Shown: positions 50,636-59,763 of the stretch, piece by piece | How positions within the stretch are numbered: position 1 is the stretch's first letter | How the letters are laid out: every line of letters starts with the position of its first letter | NCBI GenBank assembly: GCA_965222825.1 | Contig: OZ244964.1 | Location: 1,426,001-1,490,000 of the forward strand | Direction of reading: 5' to 3' | DNA length: 64,000 nt | From: G965207335 sp965222825 | GTDB taxonomy: Bacteria > Pseudomonadota > Gammaproteobacteria > PS1 > Pseudothioglobaceae | Translations under genes and position numbers: made by a program | The notes under the pieces: model-generated | Databases searched by the model: none | What the model was told of the DNA's origin: nothing | Seen by the model: only the letters and a program-made list of their open reading frames with translations

Positions 50636-53317
50636 ATGAACTCTTGGAATAGAATACATACTGGTAAAAAATTAACAATACATAATTTACATAATGTTTT
50701 TGTTAGTGATGATGAAGCTAAATATATCACCAGTAAGCCGTTTGGTGATTTTTTACCGGTTCAATCTATGATAGAAAAAGGTTTATTTCTAGCAAGAGAT
50801 CTAACTACAGTAATAGCAATAGTCAAAGTTAAACCATTAAGCATTGAAGCAATTAGCAAACAAACCAAGAAAGAAATTTTTGAAAAAATTTCAATTGCCT
50901 TATCTCAGAGTATAACACCCGAGTACACATCGCCTTGGTTGTCGCAATTCTTTATTATCAATAATCAAGGTAAAACTGTTACTACAAATATACTAGATAA
51001 ATTTAGGAAACATTCTAAAAAAAATAATGCTTATAGTGAGTATTACTTTAATGAATTAGAACAACATTTAAACGATATATCTAATCCAGATGGGGCATTT
51101 ATTGATAACAATACGCAGCTATCATGGAGCGTGGTCCAAAAAGATATTTATTTGTGTATCTATCAAGAACTTAGCAAAAAAAACAAGATAGAAAATATAG
51201 AAAAACAAAAACAATATGTAGATGCAACTATACAATATAAAAAAACAAAAGATACGCTAGATAAATTACAAAGAAGTTTAATTCAGGTTAATATCAAATT
51301 AAAAACTATAGACGAACAAGGTTATGTTGATTTAGCTAGTAATTTTATAACAGGTAAAAAAATTACTTATGAGCCAATATTAGAAGAAGATTTATCAGCT
51401 ATTGCTTTAGCTGGTAAAACTACTAGAATTAGTGTAGAAAGCGGTATATTTAGATTTAATAATACTTATAGAACATTTTTAGCATTAGAGCATTTAGGTA
51501 TTATAAATTTAGGTCACTTAAGTGCTGAAAATAAAGTAGGAATAGCATTATTAGATAGCATGCCTCATGATTGTATTTGGACACAAATTACCGTGCATCT
51601 GCATAATGATAAAGCCAATAATATACTTACAAAAATAATCAAAGCATCATTAGGTAATGAACCTAGTGTTAAAAACAATAGAGAACAAGCATATCAAGCA
51701 CAAAATAAAATAGCACAAGGAGACCCTGTATTTCGCTTTGCCGGCGGTGTCTTTGTATCTGCTAATAGTACAGGCACACTAGATAATAAAATAAGAGATA
51801 TTAAATCTATTTTAAACGCTAACCAAATAAGAGTACTAGACATACAAGAAAATCCATTAGCACAAAACGATTACATAAATGCACTACCGGGAGCATTTAG
51901 TTATAAAAATGATAATAAATTTTATAATAAAAGAGCAATACTACAACATTCTAGTGTTATAAATAAAATATCCCCGTTTTATGGTAGAAGCATTGGTACT
52001 AATAGTGCTGGAATGTTATTTTTCAACAGAGGTGGAGAACCGATAATATTTGATCCAATAGCCGACAGAGTGAAAAATGCTTTTGGTTTAATTTTTGGAC
52101 CAATGGGAAGCGGTAAATCTGCATTTGCTATTTATTTTTTAATGCAAATGCTTGCAACATACAACCCAAGAATATTTATTATTGAAAAAGGCGATAGTTT
52201 TGGCTTATTTGTTCAGCATTGTAAGTTATTAGGACTATCAACATTTAGAGTTGCAATTAATGCACAGAGCAATGATGTACACTTACCGCCTTTTGCAGAC
52301 GCAATACACCTAACAGACAAGGATGATATAGTAGAACAAGAAAGCACCACTGATAACGATATAATGCTTAAAAGAGATATTCTAGGCGAGCTAATGATTG
52401 TTGCTCAACTTATGATTACCGGCGGTGAGGAACAAGAAGAGGCAAAATTTGAAAGGTCTCGCAAAATAGATATAGCTAGCTCTATTAAATTAGCAGCTAA
52501 AACTGCTAGAGCAGCAAAGAAAAAAACAGTGCTAGTTGAAGATGTTGTTAATGCCTTAAAACAAGTTGCAAAAAACAAAAAAAGCAATACTGAAAAAGAT
52601 GCAATAAATAAAATAGCTGATGCAATGGCAGTATTTATTGTGACTGATTTGGACCAGCAATTATTTAATACGGGAGGCGTTTTATTCCCTGAGGTTGATG
52701 TTACTCAGTTTGATGTAGGTGTTTTAGGTAATGATGGTTATGAAGATAAGTTAGCTGTTGCTTTTATTGCTATGATGCAAAAAATTAATAATTTAGTTGA
52801 GACCAAACAATTTGAAGCAAGACCAACAATTATATTAGTGGATGAGGCTCATTTAATTACTACTAATCCATTACTAGCATCTTATATAGTTAAAATTGCA
52901 AAAATGTGGCGTAAGCTAGGAGCTTGGCTCTGGCTAGCAACGCAAAGTCTAGCAGACTATACAGATAAAAGCAGACAAATGTTAAATACTATGGAGTGGT
53001 GGGTATTACTATCAATGAGTAAATCAGAAGTAGAAGAAGTTGCAAAACTTAGAAAATTAACACCAGACCAATTAGAAATGATAAACTCCACTAAAAAATC
53101 CATACCTCAATATACTGAGGGTGTTGTTCTTTCTGACAAACTTGATTGTTTATTTAGGAATGTGCCTCCACCAATAGCATTCGCATTAGCACAAACTGAA
53201 AAAGACGAAAAAGCTAATAGACTAAACTTAATGAAACAACACAATTGTACAGAATTAGAAGCGGTCTATAAAATAGCACAGCAAATATCACAAGCAAGGA
53301 GTAAGGCTAGTGTTTAA
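50636..53317 (+). CDS. TIGR03744-family conjugative ATPase (TraC/VirB4-like)
   Basis: The 893-residue protein has Walker A FGPMGSGKSAFAI near residue 487, a Walker B IILVDEAHLI near 735 and the Arg/Gln sensor LATQSLADYTDKSRQMLN. The N-terminal half contains the VirB4-type domain with EDLSAIALAGKTTRISVESG. It powers substrate transfer and pilus assembly in the MPF-G system. An ATG at 50636 is used. It overlaps the next gene by 8 bases. Confidence 0.92.
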   Translation: MNSWNRIHTGKKLTIHNLHNVFVSDDEAKYITSKPFGDFLPVQSMIEKGLFLARDLTTVIAIVKVKPLSIEAISKQTKKEIFEKISIALSQSITPEYTSPWLSQFFIINNQGKTVTTNILDKFRKHSKKNNAYSEYYFNELEQHLNDISNPDGAFIDNNTQLSWSVVQKDIYLCIYQELSKKNKIENIEKQKQYVDATIQYKKTKDTLDKLQRSLIQVNIKLKTIDEQGYVDLASNFITGKKITYEPILEEDLSAIALAGKTTRISVESGIFRFNNTYRTFLALEHLGIINLGHLSAENKVGIALLDSMPHDCIWTQITVHLHNDKANNILTKIIKASLGNEPSVKNNREQAYQAQNKIAQGDPVFRFAGGVFVSANSTGTLDNKIRDIKSILNANQIRVLDIQENPLAQNDYINALPGAFSYKNDNKFYNKRAILQHSSVINKISPFYGRSIGTNSAGMLFFNRGGEPIIFDPIADRVKNAFGLIFGPMGSGKSAFAIYFLMQMLATYNPRIFIIEKGDSFGLFVQHCKLLGLSTFRVAINAQSNDVHLPPFADAIHLTDKDDIVEQESTTDNDIMLKRDILGELMIVAQLMITGGEEQEEAKFERSRKIDIASSIKLAAKTARAAKKKTVLVEDVVNALKQVAKNKKSNTEKDAINKIADAMAVFIVTDLDQQLFNTGGVLFPEVDVTQFDVGVLGNDGYEDKLAVAFIAMMQKINNLVETKQFEARPTIILVDEAHLITTNPLLASYIVKIAKMWRKLGAWLWLATQSLADYTDKSRQMLNTMEWWVLLSMSKSEVEEVAKLRKLTPDQLEMINSTKKSIPQYTEGVVLSDKLDCLFRNVPPPIAFALAQTEKDEKANRLNLMKQHNCTELEAVYKIAQQISQARSKASV

Positions 53318-53993
53318 TAAATTGCTTAATGATAATTTAGCTATCATACAAAATCTTTTAATAGTAGCAACACTAATGTTATATGTAGCAACATTAAGTA
53401 TAATCTTTTTTGATAATAATTTAGCACAAGGAGAGATTATGATTATTGAGATAATAGCGTTGAGTTTGTTTGTCGTAATAGCAATTATTTTATTAATTAT
53501 TATAGCTTTTATATCCCACATAATAGTAGTAATAGTTATAGATAGTATTTTAAAAAAGAGGTTTTTAAAAGACTTTGTAGAGTCTGTTTTAAATTCTCAA
53601 CCTAGTTGGCAACAAATCAAACAAATAGCTAAAACTAGGTATTTAAAAAAACGCGGAGTTATTACTGTCATACAACAATGTTATAGAGAAGTATTAGCGG
53701 GTAGAAAACAAGATTTAGCAAAACACCAAGAACTTATTGAAAGCTATATTGAACAGTATAAAAAAGATATTCCATTTGCCGATCTACCTGCTGATATAAG
53801 CATCCATTTAGAAAAATTAAAAAAACACATAAATGACAATAATCACTCTTTGGCTATATTAGCAGAAAAAATACAGGAATTAGTTGCTAAAAATAATAAA
53901 AAAATACGCAATCAAAGATACTACACAACTATTAGTATGTTTATTGGTCTTGCTGGTTTTATATTTGCAATATATGCTCATTTTTTAACTTAA
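53310..53993 (+). CDS. Membrane protein of the secretion operon, unassigned
   Basis: The 227-residue protein has transmembrane helices near residues 13-35, 45-68 (continuing to about 80) and 207-225, with a cytoplasmic or periplasmic helical region (residues 90-200) containing FVESVLNSQPSWQQIKQIA and a coiled coil. It lies inside the conserved MPF-G gene order, between the VirB4-like ATPase and the TIGR03757 gene, where I know no standard member with this layout. Overlaps show it is co-expressed. Confidence 0.6.
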   Translation: MFNKLLNDNLAIIQNLLIVATLMLYVATLSIIFFDNNLAQGEIMIIEIIALSLFVVIAIILLIIIAFISHIIVVIVIDSILKKRFLKDFVESVLNSQPSWQQIKQIAKTRYLKKRGVITVIQQCYREVLAGRKQDLAKHQELIESYIEQYKKDIPFADLPADISIHLEKLKKHINDNNHSLAILAEKIQELVAKNNKKIRNQRYYTTISMFIGLAGFIFAIYAHFLT

Positions 53994-53995
53994 TT

Positions 53996-54409
53996 ATGAT
54001 TAAAGTATTAGCAGTAATTTTTAGTTTATTTACCACAGCAATATTTGCACAAGAAGTATGGTTATTTGGCACAAAGGACCAAGTATTTACCAATAAATAT
54101 AGGCTACAAAATAGTTATAATATTAAACATTTTTTAATTGATGGGGGTAAAGACTATGAAACTAAAATTAGTCAAGGTTTAAGCAATGACCCAGAAATAG
54201 CATTACAACAAGTAAAAAAACTATTTGCTACTAATAAGAAAAAATGGGCACAACAAGCCAAAGCATCATGGCAGGGTGCGGTTAATGCACAAAGTATAGG
54301 CATTAATAAAGTCCCGGCGATTACATTTGATAAGGGAAAGACTGTTGTATATGGAGAGCTTAATTTGGTAAGTGCTTATCAAATTTGGCAAAACCATAAA
54401 TTAAAATGA
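53996..54409 (+). CDS. TIGR03757-family periplasmic secretion protein
   Basis: The 137-residue protein has a signal peptide (residues 1-18), then FLIDGGKDYETKISQGLSNDPEIALQQV, ASWQGAVNAQSIGINKVPAITFD and VVYGELNLVSAYQIW. These match TIGR03757, which has a thioredoxin-like fold related to TrbC/TraW, without visible Cys pair. It is followed after 17 bases by the TIGR03756 gene. Confidence 0.87.
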   Translation: MIKVLAVIFSLFTTAIFAQEVWLFGTKDQVFTNKYRLQNSYNIKHFLIDGGKDYETKISQGLSNDPEIALQQVKKLFATNKKKWAQQAKASWQGAVNAQSIGINKVPAITFDKGKTVVYGELNLVSAYQIWQNHKLK

Positions 54410-54426
54410 CAAAATAACTAACTATT

Positions 54427-55302
54427 ATGCTAAATAAAATTATCCTTATATTATTAGTTATAAATATAAATACTATAAATGCCAAATCATTTACTGCTGC
54501 TGACTTAGTAGAACCAGCATTTTCAAGCGATTGTTTAGATTATTGCATAGATGGGGTGTGTTGGTGGCTTAAATGCTCTTTTTGGGGTTGTTATATTAAC
54601 ACTACACCACATATTAAGCATAATCTACCTGATTTTGTTGTTAGTAGTTATCGTAATACTAGATATAATCCATTTACTGAAGTAAAAGCCCTAGATAATA
54701 TAACTACAGCTAATATTACAGGTGGCGACCAGACCACACAAAACAGAGGGGCGCTGAAATTTAAAGAAGCAACCGTAATAGGCAATCCTGTTGCCTATAC
54801 TATGAGCCAACAAAGATATTTTTGTAACTCAAACATTAACCCATACCAACCCTACTATGTATCTGCTACCGACCAATATTTATGGCGTAGCGGGTTAACA
54901 GAGTTAATTTATCCCTCAACTTGGATACCGGGAATGAACGAGGTAGGAAGTGTTTTAAATTCTTGGGGTAGTATTTACCCACGAAAAGGTTTTATAGAAC
55001 AAGAAAACGATATTAAAGCAGCAGCTGTTATTGCTGCTCGTGCACTAGATATTGTAAGTAGTGGCGGTGCACATATTTATTATCCTAGTAGTAGTGATTT
55101 TAAAAGTGATGGCAAGTGGCAAATGGTATCACCATATCAAGAAAATAGTTGCACTGCCTTTGGTAATGACAACCCACAATTAAACAAATTAGACAAAGAT
55201 GGGCAATACGCTTGGACTGCTTGGAGTAAATATAATTGTTGTATTCCAGGAGAAGGTCGGCATATTGGTACTACAATAACAGGATGTTTGCTAAATTTTT
55301 AA
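54427..55302 (+). CDS. TIGR03756-family secretion protein (TraU-like)
   Basis: The 291-residue protein has a signal peptide (1-19) and many cysteines: SSDCLDYCIDGVCWWLKC, FWGCYI, RYFCNSN, ENSCTAFG and YNCCIPG. It also has the family block LPDFVVSSYRNTRYNPFTEV. It matches TIGR03756, a TraU-like periplasmic protein needed for pilus/mating-pair formation. The usual next genes (TIGR03755 and a TraG-like protein) are missing; an operator and the TIGR03761 operon follow instead. Confidence 0.87.
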   Translation: MLNKIILILLVININTINAKSFTAADLVEPAFSSDCLDYCIDGVCWWLKCSFWGCYINTTPHIKHNLPDFVVSSYRNTRYNPFTEVKALDNITTANITGGDQTTQNRGALKFKEATVIGNPVAYTMSQQRYFCNSNINPYQPYYVSATDQYLWRSGLTELIYPSTWIPGMNEVGSVLNSWGSIYPRKGFIEQENDIKAAAVIAARALDIVSSGGAHIYYPSSSDFKSDGKWQMVSPYQENSCTAFGNDNPQLNKLDKDGQYAWTAWSKYNCCIPGEGRHIGTTITGCLLNF

Positions 55303-55307
55303 AACCA

Positions 55308-55326
55308 CACACCGTTATTTGATGTG
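55308..55326. promoter_or_regulatory. ICE dyad operator, copy 5 (upstream of the TIGR03761-TraI operon)
   Basis: CACACC-N7-GATGTG, followed by CTTAATAA. It ends 64 bases before the ATG at 55391. Half-sites are identical to those of copy 1. Confidence 0.65.
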
Positions 55327-55390
55327 CTTAATAACAAAATAATTAATTTATATAAATAAAATATGCTTATTCATTAGTTTTAAAAAATAT

Positions 55391-56146
55391 ATGGCAGAAG
55401 ATAAGAAAGAACAGAAAACTCAAGATAATACTAACAAGATAGGCTCATTAGTTGTTAGTATTAAAACAACACTAAACACCAAAGAGGCGTTATCTTTATT
55501 CCATGGCCGTAAGGGTAAAAAAAATAAAATAGTTGGTATAATTGGTATAAAATCATTCGCCACAAGAGTAAGGCAAATTACTAATGCAACAAGAAATGAT
55601 GACCCATACGCTGATTTAATGCTTCTAAGAATTGAAAAAGCATTAGAAGATTGTAATGGCACTCTCAAGAAATATAAAGAAGATATAGATAAAAAAATCA
55701 TATCAAAAGTAGGAGATAGTTATAAGGATAAAATAAATACTACTAATAATGAACCAGTTATACTAGAAACTAGTTATTCTAGTGTATTTGCTAATATAGC
55801 ATTACAAGTTTTAACTAATGCAGACGAAGTTTTTTTGCTAATATATGCTTTAGGACATATAGGCGGAATTACTAGACAAGATAAGTTTAAAAATTTTTTT
55901 GAAGTAAAAACACTCATTAGAAAAACGCTTTTATCGGTGACTGGATACCATTATCTTGGTATTAATAGAAATGATATTGTATTATTAACAGCTAGAGGTG
56001 TACAAGCAGTTGAAAAAATGAAATCTTTAGGTGAATTGCCAGATGATGTTTTAAATGCCAAATATCGTTCTAAGTATGCACCTAATATAATTAAAAAAGG
56101 AGGCTCTTTAGAATCAGCCACAAAAGAAGAGGAAGACGATGAATAA
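55391..56146 (+). CDS. TIGR03761-family ICE protein (DUF1845)
   Basis: The 251-residue protein has SIKTTLNTKEALSLFHGRKGKKNKI near residue 24, FATRVRQITNATRNDDPYADLMLLRIEKAL near 57 and LETSYSSVFANIALQVLTNADEVFLLIYALGHIG in the middle. These are hallmarks of TIGR03761, a conserved PFGI-1 ICE protein of unknown role. In related elements it lies near the partition genes; here it opens the relaxase operon. It overlaps the next gene by 8 bases. Confidence 0.87.
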   Translation: MAEDKKEQKTQDNTNKIGSLVVSIKTTLNTKEALSLFHGRKGKKNKIVGIIGIKSFATRVRQITNATRNDDPYADLMLLRIEKALEDCNGTLKKYKEDIDKKIISKVGDSYKDKINTTNNEPVILETSYSSVFANIALQVLTNADEVFLLIYALGHIGGITRQDKFKNFFEVKTLIRKTLLSVTGYHYLGINRNDIVLLTARGVQAVEKMKSLGELPDDVLNAKYRSKYAPNIIKKGGSLESATKEEEDDE

Positions 56147-56534
56147 CTTAGAAAAAATACAAAATAAAATTTTAGTTTACGCAATGGGTGCTTATGATAT
56201 TGCCTCAGAGGAAGTAGAGGATAGAACAAAAGCAACACTACACAAAATCATACAAGAATCTAAATCTGCTGATGAAGCAATAAATAAACTATTAAAAACA
56301 CCTATTTTAACAACAGCTGTCGTTATTAGAGATAGTAAAGAAAAATGGGACATAACAAAAGAACCGCTAGTATTATTCTTATCTAGCAGAACTAATTGGA
56401 ACTTTATGCTAGAAAGTTTTAAGGATTATTACAAAAATATTCGTTCTAAAGAGTCGCTAGCTGCTATATTATTTTTTCAAGACAATATAGACGATAATAG
56501 AAAAAAAGAATTAAAGGCATGGTTGCTATCTTAG
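56139..56534 (+). CDS. Hypothetical protein of the relaxase operon
   Basis: The 131-residue product is helical and charged, with no signal peptide or membrane segment. It overlaps both TIGR03761 (8 bases) and the TraI gene (16 bases), so it is co-translated with the relaxase and could be an accessory nicking or oriT-binding factor. I do not recognise a family. Confidence 0.6.
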   Translation: MNNLEKIQNKILVYAMGAYDIASEEVEDRTKATLHKIIQESKSADEAINKLLKTPILTTAVVIRDSKEKWDITKEPLVLFLSSRTNWNFMLESFKDYYKNIRSKESLAAILFFQDNIDDNRKKELKAWLLS

Positions 56535-58342
56535 ATTTGTTTAGCAAAAAATCAAAAAAATTAAACAAATTAATACCGATAGAGCAAGCACAGCAATTAT
56601 TACAACAACATCAAAACACTATTGATAACATATATCATTTAAGCCAAGCACCAAAAGTGCATTGGCTAGAATATTATCTATCTCCAATTAATGTTTTAGC
56701 TAATTATTTACAAAAACTTCCAGCATCACAAAATCATCATCATGCACACGATGGTGGTTTTTTACTACATGTCTTAGAAGTGATAGAATTAGCATTAACT
56801 AAACGACATACTTATATGTTGCCAGTTGGTGCTAGTGTTGAGACACAAAGTGCAAAAAAAGATTTATGGAATTATGCGGTTTTTACTTGTGCGTTGTGTC
56901 ATGATATAGGTAAACTAATCAGCGATATAGCCATTTTATTATTTGACAAAAAAGGCAATAAATTAGGTAGATGGACTCCATTTAGCGGGGCAATGAATGA
57001 CATATCAACAGCTTATTATTATATTTACGAATACAACACAGACAGAAAATACCAACAACATAAATTATTACCTGCACTCATTTTGCATAAGTTTTTTAGT
57101 GCAAGTGCACTAGATTATTTAGCTAAAGATAAAGAATTGTTTAATTTATTACTAATGACAATAAACGGTAGAATGGCAGAAGGTGGTACACTAGCTGATA
57201 TAATTAAGTATGCCGATAGTACATCATCGGCAAAATCCCTTAAAAATATTCAAACTGAAACAACTACAACATATGCCACACCTAAATCATTAGCAGATAA
57301 ATTATTAGATACACTTAAATATCTATTAGTAGAACAAAAAATAAAAATAAACCAGCCCGGTGCACCAATATTTACCACAGATAAATATGTATATCTAGTA
57401 TCTAAGGTAATAATGGATGCAGTTAGAGAAACTCTAACAAAAGATAACCAACAAGGAATACCCTATAACAATACTAGGTTAATGGATGAGTTGTTGCAAT
57501 TTAATATCATCATACCAACTACAGATAATAAAGCAATATGGAGCATAAAAATTACTGGAGGCGGGTTTAAAAAAGAAATAGAATTAACAACCCTTAAAGT
57601 AAATATTAGTAGAATATACGGACAAGAACAATACCCTCAATGCTTTACTGGCACAATAGTAGAACAAATAACACAAGACAATCAACAAACAGAAAAAGAT
57701 AATACTACTAGCACCGGACCTGATGATACTACTACCACAGAGCAAACAACAGAGCAAGAACAATCGCTAGATGATGTGCTTCCACCAGGGGTAGATAATA
57801 CTAGAAACACTGATGATACTACTACCACAGAGCAAACAACAGAGCAAGATTTTTCTAGTTGGCTACGAGATGGTATTAATAATAAAACTTTAGAAATAAA
57901 CAACGCTAAAGCAAAATTACACACATTAAAAGAAGGTCTTTTTTTAGTAAGCCCACTAATTTTTAAATTGTTTAGCGAAGTTAATTGGCATAAAGCCCAA
58001 AAGAAATTCACTAATTTAAAAATTACTCTAAAAAATGAACGGAATGAGAATATATTTAAAGTAAAGGTTAAAAAATCAGAAAAGAAAATCATATCAGGCT
58101 ATATTGTGCCTAATGCAAAAGAAACAATAGGCATAAAAAACGAACTACCTGCACCTAATGATAGATTAGAACTAGTAACAAATACAGTAAGTAATAAAAT
58201 TAGTAAAAACAAAGAACAAGAAATTATAGCTGAATTAAAGCCATTAGGGTTTAATGCTAAGGAGGTTAAAACTGCACTCCAAAAAATTGATATTAATGGC
58301 TTATCAGTAATTGAAATTGTTAATATTATAAAAAAGACTTGA
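56519..58342 (+). CDS. traI: MOBH-family relaxase TraI (TIGR03760-like)
   Basis: The 607-residue protein has the TraI_2 HD-type domain: NHHHAHDGGFLLHVLEV near residue 75 (the three-histidine motif) and CALCHDIGK near 119. The C-terminal DUF1528-type domain with ISGYIVPNAKE follows. MOBH relaxases nick oriT and pilot the strand. A Thr/Glu-rich linker (residues ~395-445) contains a 39-base direct DNA repeat (57721-57759 and 57811-57849). It ends the operon. The oriT should lie nearby but was not identified. Confidence 0.87.
   Translation: MVAILDLFSKKSKKLNKLIPIEQAQQLLQQHQNTIDNIYHLSQAPKVHWLEYYLSPINVLANYLQKLPASQNHHHAHDGGFLLHVLEVIELALTKRHTYMLPVGASVETQSAKKDLWNYAVFTCALCHDIGKLISDIAILLFDKKGNKLGRWTPFSGAMNDISTAYYYIYEYNTDRKYQQHKLLPALILHKFFSASALDYLAKDKELFNLLLMTINGRMAEGGTLADIIKYADSTSSAKSLKNIQTETTTTYATPKSLADKLLDTLKYLLVEQKIKINQPGAPIFTTDKYVYLVSKVIMDAVRETLTKDNQQGIPYNNTRLMDELLQFNIIIPTTDNKAIWSIKITGGGFKKEIELTTLKVNISRIYGQEQYPQCFTGTIVEQITQDNQQTEKDNTTSTGPDDTTTTEQTTEQEQSLDDVLPPGVDNTRNTDDTTTTEQTTEQDFSSWLRDGINNKTLEINNAKAKLHTLKEGLFLVSPLIFKLFSEVNWHKAQKKFTNLKITLKNERNENIFKVKVKKSEKKIISGYIVPNAKETIGIKNELPAPNDRLELVTNTVSNKISKNKEQEIIAELKPLGFNAKEVKTALQKIDINGLSVIEIVNIIKKT
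57721..57849. repeat. 39-bp direct repeat in the TraI linker
   Basis: A 39-base segment at 57721-57759 is repeated exactly at 57811-57849, a period of 90 bases (30 codons), both in frame. It encodes DDTTTTEQTTEQ. The linker between the HD and C-terminal domains is thus likely length-variable. Confidence 0.9.
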
Positions 58343-58504
58343 CAAATATGTATTTATTACCTTATACTAAAAGATAGGTTAATTTATTTGAATTATTTGT
58401 AGTAGGAGCATGCCTCATAAAAAAAATGCACAGCCTGTGTAAGCAGAGATAAGGTTGGTTAGTTTAGGCGATGAGTTTAGGCTAATGAGTTTGCATAAGC
58501 CAAT

Positions 58505-58560
58505 AGGGAATTACTTATTATCCCTGTTGGGTATTAAGTAATTGCTTGTAGGTTATTTTT
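58505..58560 (+). promoter_or_regulatory. Competing-hairpin leader 1 (before the 51-residue ORF)
   Basis: First hairpin: AGGGA (58505-58509) with TCCCT (58521-58525). Second, overlapping: AATTACTTA (58509-58517) with TAAGTAATT (58535-58543), capped by CCC/GGG (58522-58524, 58529-58531). A T-run (58556-58560) and AAAGGAG follow before the GTG at 58582. The preceding 58426-58500 segment is structured (ATGCA...TGCAT, repeated GTTTAGGC, a GATGA) and looks like a divergent relative of the 60161-60228 element. Confidence 0.6.
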
Positions 58561-58581
58561 ATTAAGTAAAGGAGCTTACAA

Positions 58582-58737
58582 GTGATAAATAAAAATAAAA
58601 TCAAAGAGCGGCTTGCGACTGTTGGCAATAACTTAGTTACTGCTAGTGTTGTATCTGCTTTTTTTAGTGAAGTTCCTGTAATTGTATGGCTTACTGTATT
58701 TGTTTATAGTGTAATTGATAATAAGGAGGCTGTATGA
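58582..58737 (+). CDS. Small membrane protein (51 residues)
   Basis: The GTG at 58582 follows AAAGGAG by 7 bases. The frame encodes 51 residues with a basic start (INKNKIKERL) and hydrophobic helices around residues 15-48. It overlaps the next small ORF as ATGA, and both have proper ribosome binding sites, which supports coding. No family is recognised; a small holin-like or membrane regulator is conceivable. Confidence 0.6.
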   Translation: MINKNKIKERLATVGNNLVTASVVSAFFSEVPVIVWLTVFVYSVIDNKEAV

Positions 58738-58838
58738 ATGCTATATTTGTTGCACTACTTGTTGGTGTTTTTTTTGCAAGTTTAGTTATGGTCGCTAATT
58801 ACCAAGAACGCCAAGAACTAAAACACCACACAAAATAA
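58734..58838 (+). CDS. Small membrane protein (34 residues)
   Basis: The ATG at 58734 follows AAGGAGG by about 5 bases. The 34-residue product has a single transmembrane helix (NAIFVALLVGVFFASLVMV) and a polar tail (NYQERQELKHHTK). It is coupled to the preceding small membrane ORF by a 4-base overlap. No family is recognised. Confidence 0.55.
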   Translation: MNAIFVALLVGVFFASLVMVANYQERQELKHHTK

Positions 58839-58893
58839 AGGACTATTTTTTAGGTAGTCCATCTTTATTTGGTATGTTGTTTATACCATTTAT

Positions 58894-58949
58894 CCCATGC
58901 GGAGACAAAGCTCTCCGTATGGAGATAGATGTCTTTGTATCGGGTTTTT
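58894..58949 (+). promoter_or_regulatory. Competing-hairpin leader 2 (before DUF3577 gene)
   Basis: First hairpin: CGGAG (58900-58904) with CTCCG (58913-58917). Second: ACAAAG (58905-58910) with CTTTGT (58933-58938), capped by CTCC/GGAG (58913-58916, 58921-58924) and extended by CCC/GGG (58894-58896, 58942-58944), then TTTTT at 58945. The two structures are mutually exclusive because they share CTCC. Confidence 0.65.
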
Positions 58950-59007
58950 CGCTGTGTAGATGTTGTTTATCTGCATATTTCACAACTTTGATATAAGGAG
59001 AATAATA

Positions 59008-59634
59008 ATGTCAAATAACAAAGAACAAAATACTCAAAAAGAGTATTTCAACCTTCATACTACTGGTGTAGGATATATCAACCGCATGAGGATTGTTACC
59101 CCTAAAAAAGGTGATAAATTTTTAGCGGCAGATATTGCCGCTATTCGTGGCAATGCTGATGATGTTGACTATACTTATTTTAGCACTAGATTTAATGGCA
59201 AAGCTAAAACAGTAATAGAAGACAATCTTAATGCTATAAAAGCAAGCAATGCAAGTGATGATGGTAGGGTTTTAATTAGCTTTATTATTGCTGATATATA
59301 CCCTCAGGCTTTTATCTATAACAAAGGTAAAAAACAAGGAGAGGCCGGTTGTAATATTTATGGTCGTGTAATTGGTATTAAATCACTTAAAATTGACGCT
59401 AATGTGGTTTACACAACACCTAAGCGTAACAAAGTAGAACAAGTTGAAACAACACCTATTGTTGAAACCCCAACTACTGAAGTTGCACAACAAGATACTG
59501 CTACTGAATCACCAGCAGAAGTATCACTTTCTAAGGATGACGCTGACTTTGAAGTGCGTAAAGCAGAGTTAAAAGCTAAGGGTTACACTTGGAATAACGA
59601 CAAAAATGTTTGGGTAGCACCTAGTGCTGCTTAG
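59008..59634 (+). CDS. DUF3577 (STY4534-family) ICE protein
   Basis: The 208-residue protein begins with YFNLHTTGVGYINRMRIVTPKKGDKFLAADIAAIRG, contains DVDYTYFSTRFNGKA and GRVIGIKSLKID, and ends with a Glu/Thr-rich tail and WNNDKNVWVAP. This matches the DUF3577/STY4534 family, described as an ICE replication-associated protein with an OB-like fold. The ATG at 59008 follows AAGGAG; a frame extension to 58960 is rejected. The last ~30 residues resemble a DNA-binding tail. Confidence 0.87.
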   Translation: MSNNKEQNTQKEYFNLHTTGVGYINRMRIVTPKKGDKFLAADIAAIRGNADDVDYTYFSTRFNGKAKTVIEDNLNAIKASNASDDGRVLISFIIADIYPQAFIYNKGKKQGEAGCNIYGRVIGIKSLKIDANVVYTTPKRNKVEQVETTPIVETPTTEVAQQDTATESPAEVSLSKDDADFEVRKAELKAKGYTWNNDKNVWVAPSAA

Positions 59635-59653
59635 GCTTTTTAACCACTATCTT

Positions 59654-59674
59654 GTAGTGCCTAAAAGGCACTAC
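59654..59674. terminator. Hairpin after DUF3577 gene
   Basis: GTAGTGCCT (59654-59662) pairs with AGGCACTAC (59666-59674) around AAA, with outer AACCA/TGGTT pairs extending the stem. A short T-run (59682-59685) follows. It probably terminates or protects the DUF3577 transcript. Confidence 0.6.
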
Positions 59675-59698
59675 TTGATGGTTTTAATACAACCTATT

Positions 59699-59739
59699 AA
59701 GGGAAAAACACTTTTCCCTTATGGGCAATAGTGTTTTTT
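59699..59739 (+). promoter_or_regulatory. Competing-hairpin leader 3 (before 59764 gene)
   Basis: First hairpin: AAGGGAAAA (59699-59707) with TTTTCCCTT (59712-59720). Second: AAAAACACT (59704-59712) with AGTGTTTTT (59730-59738), capped by CCC/GGG (59716-59718, 59723-59725) and ending in TTTTTT. This is the clearest exclusive pair, a 9-bp stem competing with a terminator-like stem, followed by AAGGAGG. Confidence 0.72.
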
Positions 59740-59763
59740 GCTTATTTATAAGGAGGAAATGCT

